From Saprospiraceae bacterium (GTDB taxonomy: Bacteria; Bacteroidota; Bacteroidia; Chitinophagales; Saprospiraceae): 8,211 nt of DNA. The stretch spans positions 1-8,211 of the forward strand of contig JADKCC010000056.1 of the NCBI GenBank assembly GCA_016714785.1, written 5' to 3'. The translations under genes were made by a program, and so were the position numbers. Shown piece after piece: positions 1 through 7,617 of the stretch. Below the pieces are notes generated by a model. The model saw only the letters and a program-made list of their open reading frames with translations. It was not told the DNA's origin and did not search any database. Position 1 is the first letter of the stretch. Every line of letters starts with the position of its first letter.

Positions 1-668
1 AATGTGTCTTTATACAAAATACGGGAATTAGATTGGTATAGTTGGTTTAAACTCAAAAACCAAAAAGGGTATAAGCTATTAAAAAATGATATACTTATTT
101 AAACTTGGCTTTTCTCAACGGAAATGATACACCAGAAATAGAAGAACTTCTGAAAAAAGTAAAAAGTGTGATAGTGGACGTGCGGAATTACCCGGATATT
201 ACGGCAATGTATTCTTTGCTACCTTATTTTCAAACAACAAAAAAGCCATTTGCTGTATTTACGCACAGAAATATTAATAATCCTGGTGAATTTTATTGGA
301 CTCAAAATGTACGTATGTATGGGATTAAGAAGCCATTTTCTGGAAACCTGTTAGTGTTACAAAATGAAATAACTCAAAGTTTGGGTGAGTACACGGTTAT
401 GGCTTTCAAAGCAACGGGCAATGCGACCGTAATCGGCAGCCAAACCGCAGGAGCTGATGGCAGAATAGCTTATATATTTTTGCCCGGAGGTCTTAAAACT
501 AGCATTTCAGGTCGTGGGGTTTATTATCCTGATAAAACAGAAACCCAAAGAATAGGCATTGTTCCTGATATTGAAGTTAAACCAACAATTAAAGGTATTC
601 AAGAAGGTCGGGACGAATTAATAGAAAAGGCAATAGAAATGATTGAAAAAATATCAATAGCGAAATAA
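1..668 (+). CDS. S41 family peptidase, C-terminal part (5' end outside window, one frameshift)
   Basis: This is the C-terminal catalytic part of an S41 (C-terminal processing/tricorn-like) serine peptidase, a family usually secreted or periplasmic in Bacteroidota. The reading frame is open from base 1 (NVSLYKIREL...) and stops at TAA after ...DILI around 96-101. The protein resumes one frame away from about 99 and runs to TAA at 666-668, so one T appears to be missing near 95-100; a TTG at 105 would be the first start of the downstream piece. Visible motifs are VIVDVRNYP (core strand), NEITQSLGEY (the family's TxSxxE motif with the nucleophile serine), GSQTAGADG, LPGGL and the typical end TETQRIGIVPDIEVKPT. 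The canonical CtpA lysine after the GxxT loop is not seen, which fits the tricorn-like branch. Repeat A follows directly. Family assignment is strong; the substrate is unknown. Confidence 0.85.
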
Positions 669-671
669 AAC

Positions 672-777
672 CTACCGCTAACAGGCGTAATGCCAAGAGC
701 GCCCCTTCAAACATAATCAGCCAGACAATAAATGAACAGAAACGGTGAAAAAGGACTTTTCACATCATTGTAGATAG
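672..777 (+). repeat. Repeat A: degenerate member of the gene-flanking palindromic repeat family
   Basis: It begins four bases after the S41 stop with CCGCTAACAGGCGTAATGCC, comparable to the 5' arms of repeats C and F, and ends around CATCATTGTAGATAG, which resembles the CCATTGTA end of repeat C. The interior differs from the other copies, so it is the least certain member. It contains an inverted repeat at 745-763. Confidence 0.4.
745..763 (+). other. Small hairpin inside repeat A
   Basis: GTGAAAA (745-751) pairs with TTTTCAC (757-763) around a five-base loop. No T-run follows, so it is not a good intrinsic terminator. It may be part of the folded repeat. Confidence 0.35.
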
Positions 778-805
778 AACTTGACGCAACTATTTTGAAA
801 TAAAA

Positions 806-1387
806 ATGCAGAACATCGAAACAGAAATATTTTATCCGAAAAGTCAAACGGAGTGGCGCAACTGGTTACAAGAGAACCATCTAACAAAGCAGGCCGTATG
901 GCTTGTCTATTATAAGAAAAAATCAAAAATAGAATCGTTAACTTGGAGTGAAGCCGTTGATGTAGCACTTTGTTTTGGTTGGATAGACAGCAAGAGAATT
1001 TCAATCGATCAAGAAACATCTCACCAATTTTTCAGCAAACGTAAGCCCAAAAGTACGTGGTCTAAAATAAACAAAAACAAAGTTGAAAAACTCATTGAGC
1101 AAGGATTAATGACAGAAGCAGGTTTTAAGAGTATTGAGACAGCAAAACAAAATAACTCTTGGACTATTTTAGACGATGTGGAAGAATTACTTATTCCACA
1201 CGATTTGGAAGCAGAATTCATAAAAAAATCAACAGCAAAAGATTTCTTTTTGGGTTTAAGTAAATCATCGAAGAAAATCATTTTGTATTGGCTTGTTAGT
1301 GCCAAGACATCTGAAACGAGACAAAAACGAATTGCTGAAATAATAGATAGTGCAGAAAACAACCTAAAACCCAAACACTTACGGTAA
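806..1387 (+). CDS. YdeI/OmdA (OmpD-associated) family protein
   Basis: An intact 193-residue protein of the YdeI/OmpD-associated (OmdA) family. Relatives have been linked to resistance to cationic peptides or bacteriocins, but the biochemical activity is not settled. Visible signatures are ALCFGWID at residues 54-61, RKPKSTWSKINK at 79-90, the following VEKLIEQGLMTEAG helix, and a C-terminal part (about 130-190) rich in Lys/Arg, where the OmdA segment AKDFFLGLSKSSKKIILYWL is recognisable. There is no signal peptide, so it is probably cytoplasmic. The ATG is preceded by an A-rich stretch (AAATAAAA) rather than a Shine-Dalgarno site, normal for Bacteroidota. The usual length of the family is about 190-200 residues, so the gene is complete. 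It sits alone between repeats A and B, with only four bases between its stop and repeat B, as cassette cargo would. Confidence 0.9.
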   Translation: MQNIETEIFYPKSQTEWRNWLQENHLTKQAVWLVYYKKKSKIESLTWSEAVDVALCFGWIDSKRISIDQETSHQFFSKRKPKSTWSKINKNKVEKLIEQGLMTEAGFKSIETAKQNNSWTILDDVEELLIPHDLEAEFIKKSTAKDFFLGLSKSSKKIILYWLVSAKTSETRQKRIAEIIDSAENNLKPKHLR

Positions 1388-1391
1388 AAAA

Positions 1392-1541
1392 GGCACATAC
1401 GCCGAACATGGGTTTTGCGATTTTGGGGCAGACATAAGTAATTGAGCAGCAGTAATTCTATGAACCTTTTGTGCTACATTTGAACTGACGGAATTCTAAT
1501 CCTCAACATTGCAAAGCCCTAAACCCGTTGGGCGTTATGCC
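1392..1541 (+). repeat. Repeat B: ~150 bp imperfect palindrome, interior type 1
   Basis: The 5' arm GGCACATACGCCGAACATGG, followed by GTTTTGCG, is complementary with mismatches to the 3' end (AAACCCGTTGGGCGTTATGCC, 1521-1541). The 3' GTTGGGC fits the integron R' box pattern GTTRRRY, and the 5' GCCGAAC is one base off RYYYAAC. The interior contains GCAGCAGTAATTCTATGAAC, followed by CTTTTGTGCTA, at 1446-1476, nearly repeated in repeat E at 7136-7165. It begins four bases after the YdeI stop and ends 34 bases before the next ATG. Confidence 0.7.
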
Positions 1542-1575
1542 AGAGCGACACGTAAATTAGCGATAAACAAAAAAT

Positions 1576-2760
1576 ATGAAACTCAAAATCTTACTAGGAT
1601 TTATATTGACTTTAAACTTGGCATTTGAACAAAATGATCAAATCACAAGACTTGACGGGAGTAAAATCTCAGCTATTGAAATTGACGAAACCGTAAAACG
1701 CTTAATGGAAAAGGCTAATGTTCAAGGTTTGAGTTTGTCAATACTCAATAAAAATCAACAGGCTTACATAAAATCCTTTGGGTTTAAAAACATAGATAAA
1801 AACGAATATTCAGACACTTCAACGGTTTTGTATGCAGCATCTTTTAGCAAAGCAGTATTTGGTTATTTGACCATGAAATTAGCTCAGGAAAAAGTAATTG
1901 ACTTAGACAAACCTCTTTACGAATACTTGAGCAAACCAATTTCAGAATATGCGTATTTCTCAGACCTGAAATCTGACGACAGATGGAAATTGATGACTGC
2001 AAGAATGTGTTTAAGCCATACAACAGGACTTCCAAATGTTAGATGGTTTCATCCAACAACAGGTGTTCAAGACACACTTGGTGTTATGAAAATATATTTT
2101 GCCCCAGGGGAAAAATATGCTTATTCGGGAGAAGGTATTAAACTTTTGCAGTTAGTTATAGAAGAAATAACAAAGAAAAATGTTGAAGAATTGGCAATTG
2201 AAAAAATCTTCAAACCAATTGGAATGACAAGAACAGGATACATTTGGTATGAAAGATTTGATGATAATTACGCAACAGGACACCTTGCAGACAATACACT
2301 CAACCCAAAGAAAAAGCGAACTACACCAGTGGCTGGTGCTTCCTTGGTAACAACAATTGCAGACTATACAAGATTTATTGAGTATTTGATGAAACAGAAA
2401 GGTTTAGACAAAAAAATGTTTAAAGAAATGATTTCACCTCAAATTGAAATACTCTCAAAAACACAATTTCCACCAATCACAGAAGAAACAACAACAGAAA
2501 ACAAAGCAATAAATCTATCTTACGGACTTGGTTGGGGACTTTTGAAATGCAAGTATGGCAGAGCATTTTTTAAAGAAGGACACGATGATGCATGGAGAAA
2601 CTACAATATAAATTTTATAGACAGAGGAGTTTCAATAATCATAATAACCAACAGTGCAAATGGAGAATTCATTTTTAAAGAACTATTAGAAACCTTAATT
2701 GGTGATACTTTTACACCTTGGAAATGGGAAGAATATTATCCAATCGACTACAAGAAGTAA
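1576..2760 (+). CDS. Serine hydrolase, class C beta-lactamase/PBP4-like fold
   Basis: An intact 394-residue protein of the beta-lactamase-related serine hydrolase family (class C beta-lactamase, esterase EstB and D-aminopeptidase relatives). The SxxK nucleophile motif is S89-F-S-K92, the second motif is Y183-S-G185 in AYSGEG, and the third, KTG-equivalent motif is G335-H336-D-D-A-W340, a HxD variant typical of this branch. Other family marks are LSHTTGLP (146-153), PIGMTRTGY and GLGWGL. Residues 1-16 (MKLKILLGFILTLNLA) look like a Sec signal peptide without a lipobox cysteine, so it probably acts in the periplasm. Family members include esterases, peptidases and beta-lactamases; the substrate cannot be told from sequence, and resistance should not be assumed. 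The start is an ATG after ACAAAAAAT. It lies alone between repeats B and C. Confidence 0.9.
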   Translation: MKLKILLGFILTLNLAFEQNDQITRLDGSKISAIEIDETVKRLMEKANVQGLSLSILNKNQQAYIKSFGFKNIDKNEYSDTSTVLYAASFSKAVFGYLTMKLAQEKVIDLDKPLYEYLSKPISEYAYFSDLKSDDRWKLMTARMCLSHTTGLPNVRWFHPTTGVQDTLGVMKIYFAPGEKYAYSGEGIKLLQLVIEEITKKNVEELAIEKIFKPIGMTRTGYIWYERFDDNYATGHLADNTLNPKKKRTTPVAGASLVTTIADYTRFIEYLMKQKGLDKKMFKEMISPQIEILSKTQFPPITEETTTENKAINLSYGLGWGLLKCKYGRAFFKEGHDDAWRNYNINFIDRGVSIIIITNSANGEFIFKELLETLIGDTFTPWKWEEYYPIDYKK

Positions 2761-2761
2761 A

Positions 2762-2903
2762 GGCACAAACGCCTAACACGGGTTTGGCAAAATTGGCGGT
2801 TCAGTGCTCCGCAGACACATTTGTGGTTAATCAAACATTGGTTCTCCGCATCAACATTTGTTCTGAAAATCGCCACCTTCTCCAAGCCGAAAACCATTGT
2901 ACG
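2762..2903 (+). repeat. Repeat C: ~140 bp imperfect palindrome, interior type 2
   Basis: It starts one base after the serine hydrolase stop with GGCACAAACGCCTAACACGG, followed by GTTTGGCAAAATTGGCGG, nearly the same 5' boundary as repeat B. The 3' arm CGCCACCTTCTCCAAGCCG, followed by AAAACCATTGTACG, pairs with it imperfectly. GCCTAAC matches the attC R'' pattern RYYYAAC. The interior CCGCAGACACATTTGTGGTT followed by AATCAAACATTGGTT matches repeat F at 8013-8047 (CCGGAGACTGATTCGTGGTA followed by TTCGAACATTAGTTT). Confidence 0.7.
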
Positions 2904-2966
2904 ATTTTAAACCGAAAAACTACACAATAATAAAATTAGAAACAATTCATCTAACTTAAAATAAAT

Positions 2967-4154
2967 ATGAAATTATTTTGTTCATTCATTGTAGTAATAG
3001 CCCTACAGGCTACATCTTTAACTTTACTTGCCCAAGATGCTTTGATAGCCAAAATTGTAAATCAAAGCCAATCAACTTAGTTTCAAAACCAATACTTTTA
3101 GGGGAATTGGTTGGGATACATTAGTTAGCCAAATTCAAAAATCAGATTTTGTCCTCATAGGTGAAGATCATTTTACCAATGAAATCCCATTATTTACTTC
3201 CGCTATAGCCACAAAAGTTAAATTTGATAACTTCTTTATTGAAACAGACCCATATTCCGCAAAATTATCGAGTCCAAAATCAAAACACTCAGTGATTTAA
3301 ATCTTAAAAAATACCAAGATGAGTTTGAAGAAGTATTTGCTTTTTATGGCTTAGAACCTGAATCTCAATTGCTTAAACAATTGGTAAAATCAAATACAGT
3401 AATTTACGGCACCGACCAAATATTAATGAATGCAGATAGACTAATCTGCAATGACTTGAAGAACAAAACCAAGAATAAGAAAGCCAAGAAAATCTATGAT
3501 GATATAGAAGCGAAATCAAAAGCCTACTTTGCAGACTTCTTAAAAGACCCAAGCAAGCCTATGTATTTAATGACTGAAGAGTTCGAAAAACAACTACAAG
3601 AACTTAAGACTCTTAGATTAAGTCAGGAAGAAATCGAAATAATAAATGATTTACAACTAACAGCAAAAATTTACAAAGAACAAAACCACCACTTGAGAAT
3701 TCAATTGATGAAAAATAATCTGATGAAAGTATATCCTGAATGGCATAATAAGAAAAATCTATTCAAGTATGGAGCCATCCATGTTTCTAAAGGGGAGAGT
3801 TTTTTTAAAATTTACGACATAGGAAATTTAGTGAACAATATATCCGACAGTGAATTTAAAAACTCTTTACACATCATGATTGTGGGAAAATCAGGCATGC
3901 AAGGATCACCATTTAAAGGTTTTCCAGCAAATGCTGTAGATGAAAATAGTGATAATCTTAAATTTCTAAAGCCGCTGTTCAGTGTAGTTACATCAGAAGA
4001 TTGGCATTGCTTTGATTTGCGTCAGCTCAGAGACGCAAAAGAACAAGGAAAAGTTGAAGTAAAAGATATTACGCTTTCAAGAGTAATAGATGGATATGAC
4101 TATGTAATTATTATTCCGAAAGTTACAGCAGCAAATTTTCCAAAGACAGAATAA
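2967..4154 (+). pseudogene. Secreted ChaN/EreA/TIKI-like protein, two frameshifts
   Basis: The ATG at 2967 opens a clear Sec signal peptide, MKLFCSFIVVIALQATSL followed by TLLAQ|D, but the frame stops at TAG 3078-3080. The protein continues one frame away (FKTNTFRGIGWDTL...) to a TAA near 3298-3300, then from about 3268 in a third frame to TAA 4152-4154. The first break fits one extra T near 3077 and the second one missing A in the A-run near 3268. The two cancel, leaving 396 whole codons. The mature N-terminus has FVLIGEDHFTNEIPLF, the GExH motif of the EreA/ChaN/TIKI fold; a second conserved-looking histidine is in KYGAIHVSKGES. Relatives bind haem, hydrolyse esters or act as proteases, so the activity here is open. 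It occupies the interval between repeats C and D. Translation from internal codons after 3369 would give only a 261-residue C-terminal fragment lacking the GExH motif. Confidence 0.6.
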
Positions 4155-4157
4155 CAT

Positions 4158-4266
4158 CGTATAACATCGGTTGGGTAATATGGCGGCTGAAAACTAACTT
4201 TCGCCGTGCTTAGGTGTCATCAAAATACACGACCATTGTAAAAGTTGCGCTTTCTCTTGTTAGGTG
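4158..4266 (+). repeat. Repeat D: 5' arm clear, 3' end uncertain
   Basis: It starts a few bases after the previous stop with CGTATAACATCGGTTGGGTA, followed by ATATGGCGG (to 4186), the same arm as in repeat E. A matching 3' arm is not evident. The end could be the ACCATTGTA near 4232-4240, which also occurs at the end of repeat C, or TGTTAGG at 4258-4264. The interior differs from repeats B, C, E and F. Confidence 0.5.
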
Positions 4267-4287
4267 TATCTTTTTGACATATCTTTG
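4256..4287 (+). promoter_or_regulatory. Possible Bacteroidota-type promoter for the lamin-tail gene
   Basis: TATCTTTG at 4280-4287 matches the Bacteroidota -7 box TAnnTTTG. CTTG at 4256-4259 could be the -33 element (consensus TTTG) with a 20-base spacer. It would give a leader of about 110 bases before the ATG at 4406. The weak -33 box and lack of any start-site data keep this tentative. Confidence 0.3.
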
Positions 4288-4405
4288 ATTTTCGGACAAA
4301 GTTCAGATGAGGACAGCAGGTACACAAGTTGGGGTTCCTCGGTGGCTTACCTCCAGGTAGCATGAATACTTCTACGCTATATCTTCAGCACAATATCAGT
4401 TAACT

Positions 4406-5245
4406 ATGAAAAGACTTTACTCTTTTTAGGAATGTTGGTATCTACGGCATATGCTCAGGACTGTTCTCAGATTTTCATTTCAGAATACGTTGAGGGATGG
4501 TCAAACAACAGAGCGATTGAAATCTACAATCCGACAAACGAAACCGTTATTCTCAGTGAGTACTTCATTACTCGTTTTTCAATGGTTTCGGGGTTCTGCA
4601 AACCGAAGCAAATGCTGTTCAGTTGACAGGTTCCATTCCTCCGCATGATGTATATGTAGCTGTTTTGGATAAACGTGATCCGTTTGGATCGGGGCAGGAA
4701 GAACCAATCTGGGATTCACTCGAAGTACGTGGTGATGGATTTTACTCAGCCGTTTACAATACGTCCAATGCTTTTTACTTCAACGGTAATGATGCAGTCA
4801 TGTTGGCAAAAGGAACTCTTTCCGGAACGCTTTCTGAATATGTAACATATGCTAATGGATTCCAAATCATCGATATCTTTGGAAAAATCGGAGAAGATCC
4901 AGGAGAGGCGTGGACAACTATTGCTCCATATAACAACGGAATCGGAGTGGGTGTGACAATGGATCACTCATTGATTCGCAAATCAACCGTTTTGAAAGGC
5001 GTGACTGCAGATGTACCTGAATTCAACGCATTGGCTGAACAACTGACGGTGTTGTTTACATTAAGGGAACAGAAGTAGTTCGTGAGGTTCAGGTAGTAAA
5101 TGTACTCGGACAAACTGTTAGCAGCATTTCCAATCATGCAAACCCTGTTCTCTCACTGAGATTGGGCCATGACCGTGGTGTTTACATTTTATTTATTACG
5201 GATGTAAACGGTTCGGTAACTACCAAGCGCGTTGTGGTAAAATAA
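4406..5245 (+). pseudogene. Lamin-tail-domain protein with T9SS-like C-terminal tail, three frameshifts
   Basis: A secreted protein of about 280 residues when three single missing bases are restored. The ATG at 4406 starts the signal peptide MKRLYSF-LGMLVSTAYAQ|D; the frame breaks in the T-run near 4421. It resumes with CSQIFISEYVEGWSNNRAIE, the characteristic start of a lamin tail domain. A second break lies near 4579 (RFS/NGFGVLQTEANAV) and a third near 5045 (LAEQ/TDGVVYIKG). The last 60 or so residues contain VVNVLGQTV and YILFITDVNGSVTTKRVVVK, the pattern of a type IX secretion sorting domain. Each break is repaired by one extra T or A in a short run, and the total becomes 281 whole codons. 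Base composition is visibly richer in G and C than the flanking cassettes, so it may belong to the host backbone. A terminator follows 18 bases downstream. The role is probably cell-surface; ligand unknown. Confidence 0.7.
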
Positions 5246-5262
5246 TCACGAATAGACCGATC

Positions 5263-5287
5263 AGGGTTCCAGCAGGGGAACCCTTTT
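5263..5287 (+). terminator. Intrinsic terminator after the lamin-tail gene
   Basis: AGGGTTCC (5263-5270) and GGAACCCT (5277-5284) form a perfect 8 bp stem around the loop AGCAGG, followed by a short T-run (5284-5287). It is placed 18 bases after the stop codon at 5243-5245, as expected for a + strand terminator. Confidence 0.8.
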
Positions 5288-5292
5288 AGCCA

Positions 5293-5568
5293 GTGTTATC
5301 ACTTGACCACATAAACACGAAGTATTCTCATATTGCAGTTTCAATCGCAAACCAAGTAAAACGCATTTTGTCAGAGTTGCTCAACAAAGAATTGATTGAA
5401 AAACAAGGAAGCGGACGCAATGTGAGTTACCTGATAAACAAATACGACAATGAAAAAGGCATAATCATACTTTGGATTTTCGGGACCGATAATTTTCCGG
5501 AGGACTTTCTGCTAAAACGAAAATTTTACGACCCAACGCACTTGCTTGAAAATCAAAGGCCGACATAA
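5293..5568 (+). CDS. Short protein or fragment with winged-helix-like N-terminal half
   Basis: The open frame could start at GTG 5293 and gives 91 residues; no ATG is near its 5' end, and a stop lies just upstream at 5287-5289. Residues 17-50 (IANQVKRILSELLNKELIEK followed by QGSGRNVSYLI) look like the recognition helix and wing of a winged helix-turn-helix domain. The second half (IILWIFGTDNFPEDF..KRKF) I do not recognise. It begins directly after the terminator without a visible promoter, so it may be the 3' remnant of a larger gene cut by a rearrangement, or lie in a stretch with unrecognised indels. A family-level assignment is not possible. Confidence 0.4.
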   Translation: MLSLDHINTKYSHIAVSIANQVKRILSELLNKELIEKQGSGRNVSYLINKYDNEKGIIILWIFGTDNFPEDFLLKRKFYDPTHLLENQRPT

Positions 5569-5584
5569 AGGAACTGTCGACCAG

Positions 5585-6128
5585 AGTGAATTAAAAATGG
5601 CGACCTGCTTTTTCAAATTTCATTATCAGGACAGAGTAAAGCCATTCAACTTGCATCCAATTCAAAATATTCTCATTGCGGTATAATTTATAGTGAAAAC
5701 GGACAGCTTTTCGTGTATGAAGCAGTTCAACCAGTTAAAACAACGCCGCTGGGCAAATGGATTGCCAGAGGTAAAAATGGACATTATGTCATCAAACGAC
5801 TTAAAAACGCAGACCAAATTTTGACAACAGAGACCATTCAAAAAATGAAAAGGGAAGGTGAAAAATTTAAAGGAAAAAATTACGATTTAACTTTTGAGTG
5901 GAGTGACGACAAAATATATTGTTCAGAACTTATTTGGAAAGTATATCAACGAGCGACAGGAATTGAAGTTGGGAAACTCGAAAAACTTAGCGACTTTGAC
6001 TTAACACACGAAGCCGTTAAGAAAAAATGAAAGAACGTTATGGAGACAAAATACCAATGGACGAAATAGTAATTTCACCAGCAGCCATTTTTGAAAGCGA
6101 ACAATTAATCACAGTTAAAAAAAATTGA
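5585..6128 (+). pseudogene. YiiX/YebB-like NlpC/P60-superfamily cysteine hydrolase, N-terminus missing and two frameshifts
   Basis: A permuted papain-like hydrolase of the YiiX/YebB-like family. In these proteins the histidine comes before the cysteine. The read protein starts SELKNGDLLFQISLSGQSKA, a typical family opening, then SKYSHCGIIY with the histidine codon at 5674-5676, and IYCSELIWKVY with the cysteine codon at 5920-5922. The frame SEL to KNGD needs one extra A in the A-run at 5593-5597. Near 6022-6027 another A is needed to turn AAAAAATGA into a readable frame and extend the protein from ...EAVKKK to ...AAIFESEQLITVKKN at TGA 6126-6128. Upstream of 5585 no signal peptide or start can be read, although relatives usually have one, so the 5' end is lost, out of frame, or replaced by the 5293-5568 sequence. 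An ATG-like start would have to be sought upstream. Probable substrates are peptide or acyl bonds in the envelope. Confidence 0.7.
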
Positions 6129-6134
6129 TTTGAA

Positions 6135-7059
6135 TTGAAGAAGGTTGGCACTTTAATATTGAAAAGAAAACTCATTCTTCCAGAAGACTACTCAAATCTC
6201 ATAGACGAGAAAGGGTATGAAATCTTTCTGAACAATTGCCTTTCAACGCTTAAGGACTTAGGCTATAATGTTGTGAGTTTTGACAATGGCGACATTATTT
6301 ATGAAAAAGAGAACAGCGAAGAAGCTCATTTTTACTTAGACAATCTTCTAAGGATATATCTACAAGCTGACGACAACGAAAAAAATACAGCAATACAAAA
6401 TCACTTTTCAAAGTTAAAAGACCAAACAAAAGCTTACGATTACTTGTACAAGGATTTTGATTATGCAAAACAATTTTTAAAAGTCTTGCTTAAAGCAGAT
6501 GACATTTTGCCTAATAATGATGCCTTTGTTTATCAAAAACTACCCAAGTCTTTTGACATTTTTGGTCTTAGATTTTGAAGACCAATTTCACTATGTTAAA
6601 AAAAACGAAGTTCATTTATGGGAAACAGAAGAATTGGAATTGTTTGAAATTGCAAAAGAAAATATAAGAAAAGAAGAAATTGAAATTAAGCAATACAATT
6701 TCGAAGATAGATACGATGTCTTTGCTTTATTTAGTGGTGACTTTTCGGCTTCTTACACTTTATTAATTGAGCAAGAAATAGACTCTTGAATTGAACAGTT
6801 TGGAACATTAGTGTGCCCTGCCAACAAAAAAGGAATAACGTTTTTTTATCCCAATAGAAAAGATGACGTATTGACGTTATCGTTAATAATCTATCCGACA
6901 ATTGAACAATTTTTTAATGAAGACCCCGGAAATATATCCCTTGATTTTTATTGGTAACTTTGAACGGCACTATTGAAATCTTTGGAAAAGAACCAAATGA
7001 TGACGGCACAATTACTATTAAAACCCCCAATAAAACTAATTGAATTATTGAACGAATGA
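6135..7059 (+). pseudogene. DUF1444/YtpQ-like protein of unknown function, several frameshifts
   Basis: The corrected protein has about 307 residues. The first readable start is TTG 6135 (MKKVGTLILKRKLILPEDYS); an ATG may have been lost. The first frame ends at 6578 after SFDIFGLRF. The rest continues one frame over with VLDFEDQFHYVKKNEVHLWE, which fits removing one G near 6570. An in-frame TGA lies at 6787-6789. Beyond it IEQFGTLVCPANKKGITFFY and PTIEQFFNEDPGNISLDFYW continue in the same frame. Further shifts near 6953 and 7033 lead to ...KLIELLNE and TGA 7057-7059. The C-terminal half recalls DUF1444 (YtpQ) by its LDFED...W...F...IA pattern and by the YDVFALFSGDFSASYTLL and LVCPANKKGITFFYP segments, but this is from memory and not certain. 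It follows the YiiX-like gene by six bases, so the two may be co-transcribed. Repeat E begins 12 bases after its end. Confidence 0.45.
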
Positions 7060-7071
7060 AAAAAACTACTG

Positions 7072-7205
7072 TTTCCAACATCGGTTTGGGCAATGATGGC
7101 TGAAGTGCTTCTATGAAACCTTTGTGCAAGGTTCAACAGCAGGAATTCTATTGAACTTTGTGCTAAAAATCCGCCATATTGCCAGGCCGTAAAAAGTTAG
7201 CTGCG
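7072..7205 (+). repeat. Repeat E: ~134 bp imperfect palindrome, interior type 1
   Basis: The 5' arm TTCCAACATCGGTTTGGGCA, followed by ATGATGGCTG, pairs with the 3' arm CCGCCATATTGCCAGGCCG (7171-7189), with mismatches; the end is AAAAAGTTAGCTGC. The interior AGCAGGAATTCTATTGAACT, followed by TTGTGCTA (7138-7165), resembles repeat B's 1449-1476 copy, and a shorter version of the same phrase (TTCTATGAAACCTTTGTGC) occurs at 7110-7128. It is followed 16 bases later by the ATG at 7222. Confidence 0.7.
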
Positions 7206-7221
7206 AGCTTAAACAACGACA

Positions 7222-7617
7222 ATGGAGAACAAAATTACAACATACTTGACTCTATACAACTTGGTTGATATTGACAAACAAGATCATACGCAAAAGGACA
7301 TTGCAACTTTGTTTTTAAATGCACGAATGACTGGCCAGCTTTAACCAAAAGGTAATTGCTGACTTCATAAAACAACTTAAAGACTACTTTTGGAACACCT
7401 TTGACAATTGCGAAAAATCTTTCGGAAAAGAGTTTGACGGACAAACGCATGGCATGTAGAAGCAGGAGTTCAATAGCGGACTTAATAGAAATTTCGACAA
7501 GGTTTTCGGAAACCAATCGGACTCTTTGACAAAATCGTTGATAGTTTTTTGAATTATTATAGCTCCAAGACAAAACAATTGAACAGTGACAAGAAAAAAT
7601 TATTGACTAAATGTTAG
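7222..7617 (+). pseudogene. Small unknown protein, multiple frameshifts
   Basis: The ATG at 7222 begins MENKITTYLTLYNLVDIDKQ followed by DHTQKDIATLF and stops at TAA 7342-7344. Coherent protein continues in other frames: CTNDWPALTKKVIADFIKQL, then KDYFWNTFDNCEKSFGKEF, and a last part GLFDKIVDSFLNYYSSKTKQ to TAG 7615-7617. One missing T near 7316 and one missing A near 7347 explain the first two breaks; the region 7447-7500 needs at least two more changes and cannot be reconstructed with confidence. The expected product is about 130 residues, charged and helical, without signal peptide. I do not recognise the family. It overlaps the next gene by seven bases, suggesting a two-gene unit between repeats E and F. 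Confidence 0.4.

Noticed and set aside
791..797. TATTTTG with an upstream TTG (768-770) as a promoter for the YdeI gene
   Set aside because: The -7 box is one base short of TAnnTTTG and would place the start site almost at the ATG; not convincing.
765..1398. Minus-strand open frames opposite the YdeI gene
   Set aside because: They mirror a well-supported + strand gene and show cysteine- and phenylalanine-rich composition typical of antisense translation.
1475..1482. TACATTTG in repeat B as a promoter of the serine hydrolase
   Set aside because: The -7 box matches, but no -33 TTTG lies at the right distance, and the other repeats with the same interior do not keep it.
2718..2930. Open frame running from the serine hydrolase end through repeat C
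   Set aside because: It overlaps the real gene in another frame and consists mostly of the repeat; no family match.
4330..4375. TACCTCCAGGTA palindrome in the lamin-tail leader as an operator or riboswitch
   Set aside because: Only a five-base stem with a two-base loop and no conserved riboswitch core; chance is sufficient.
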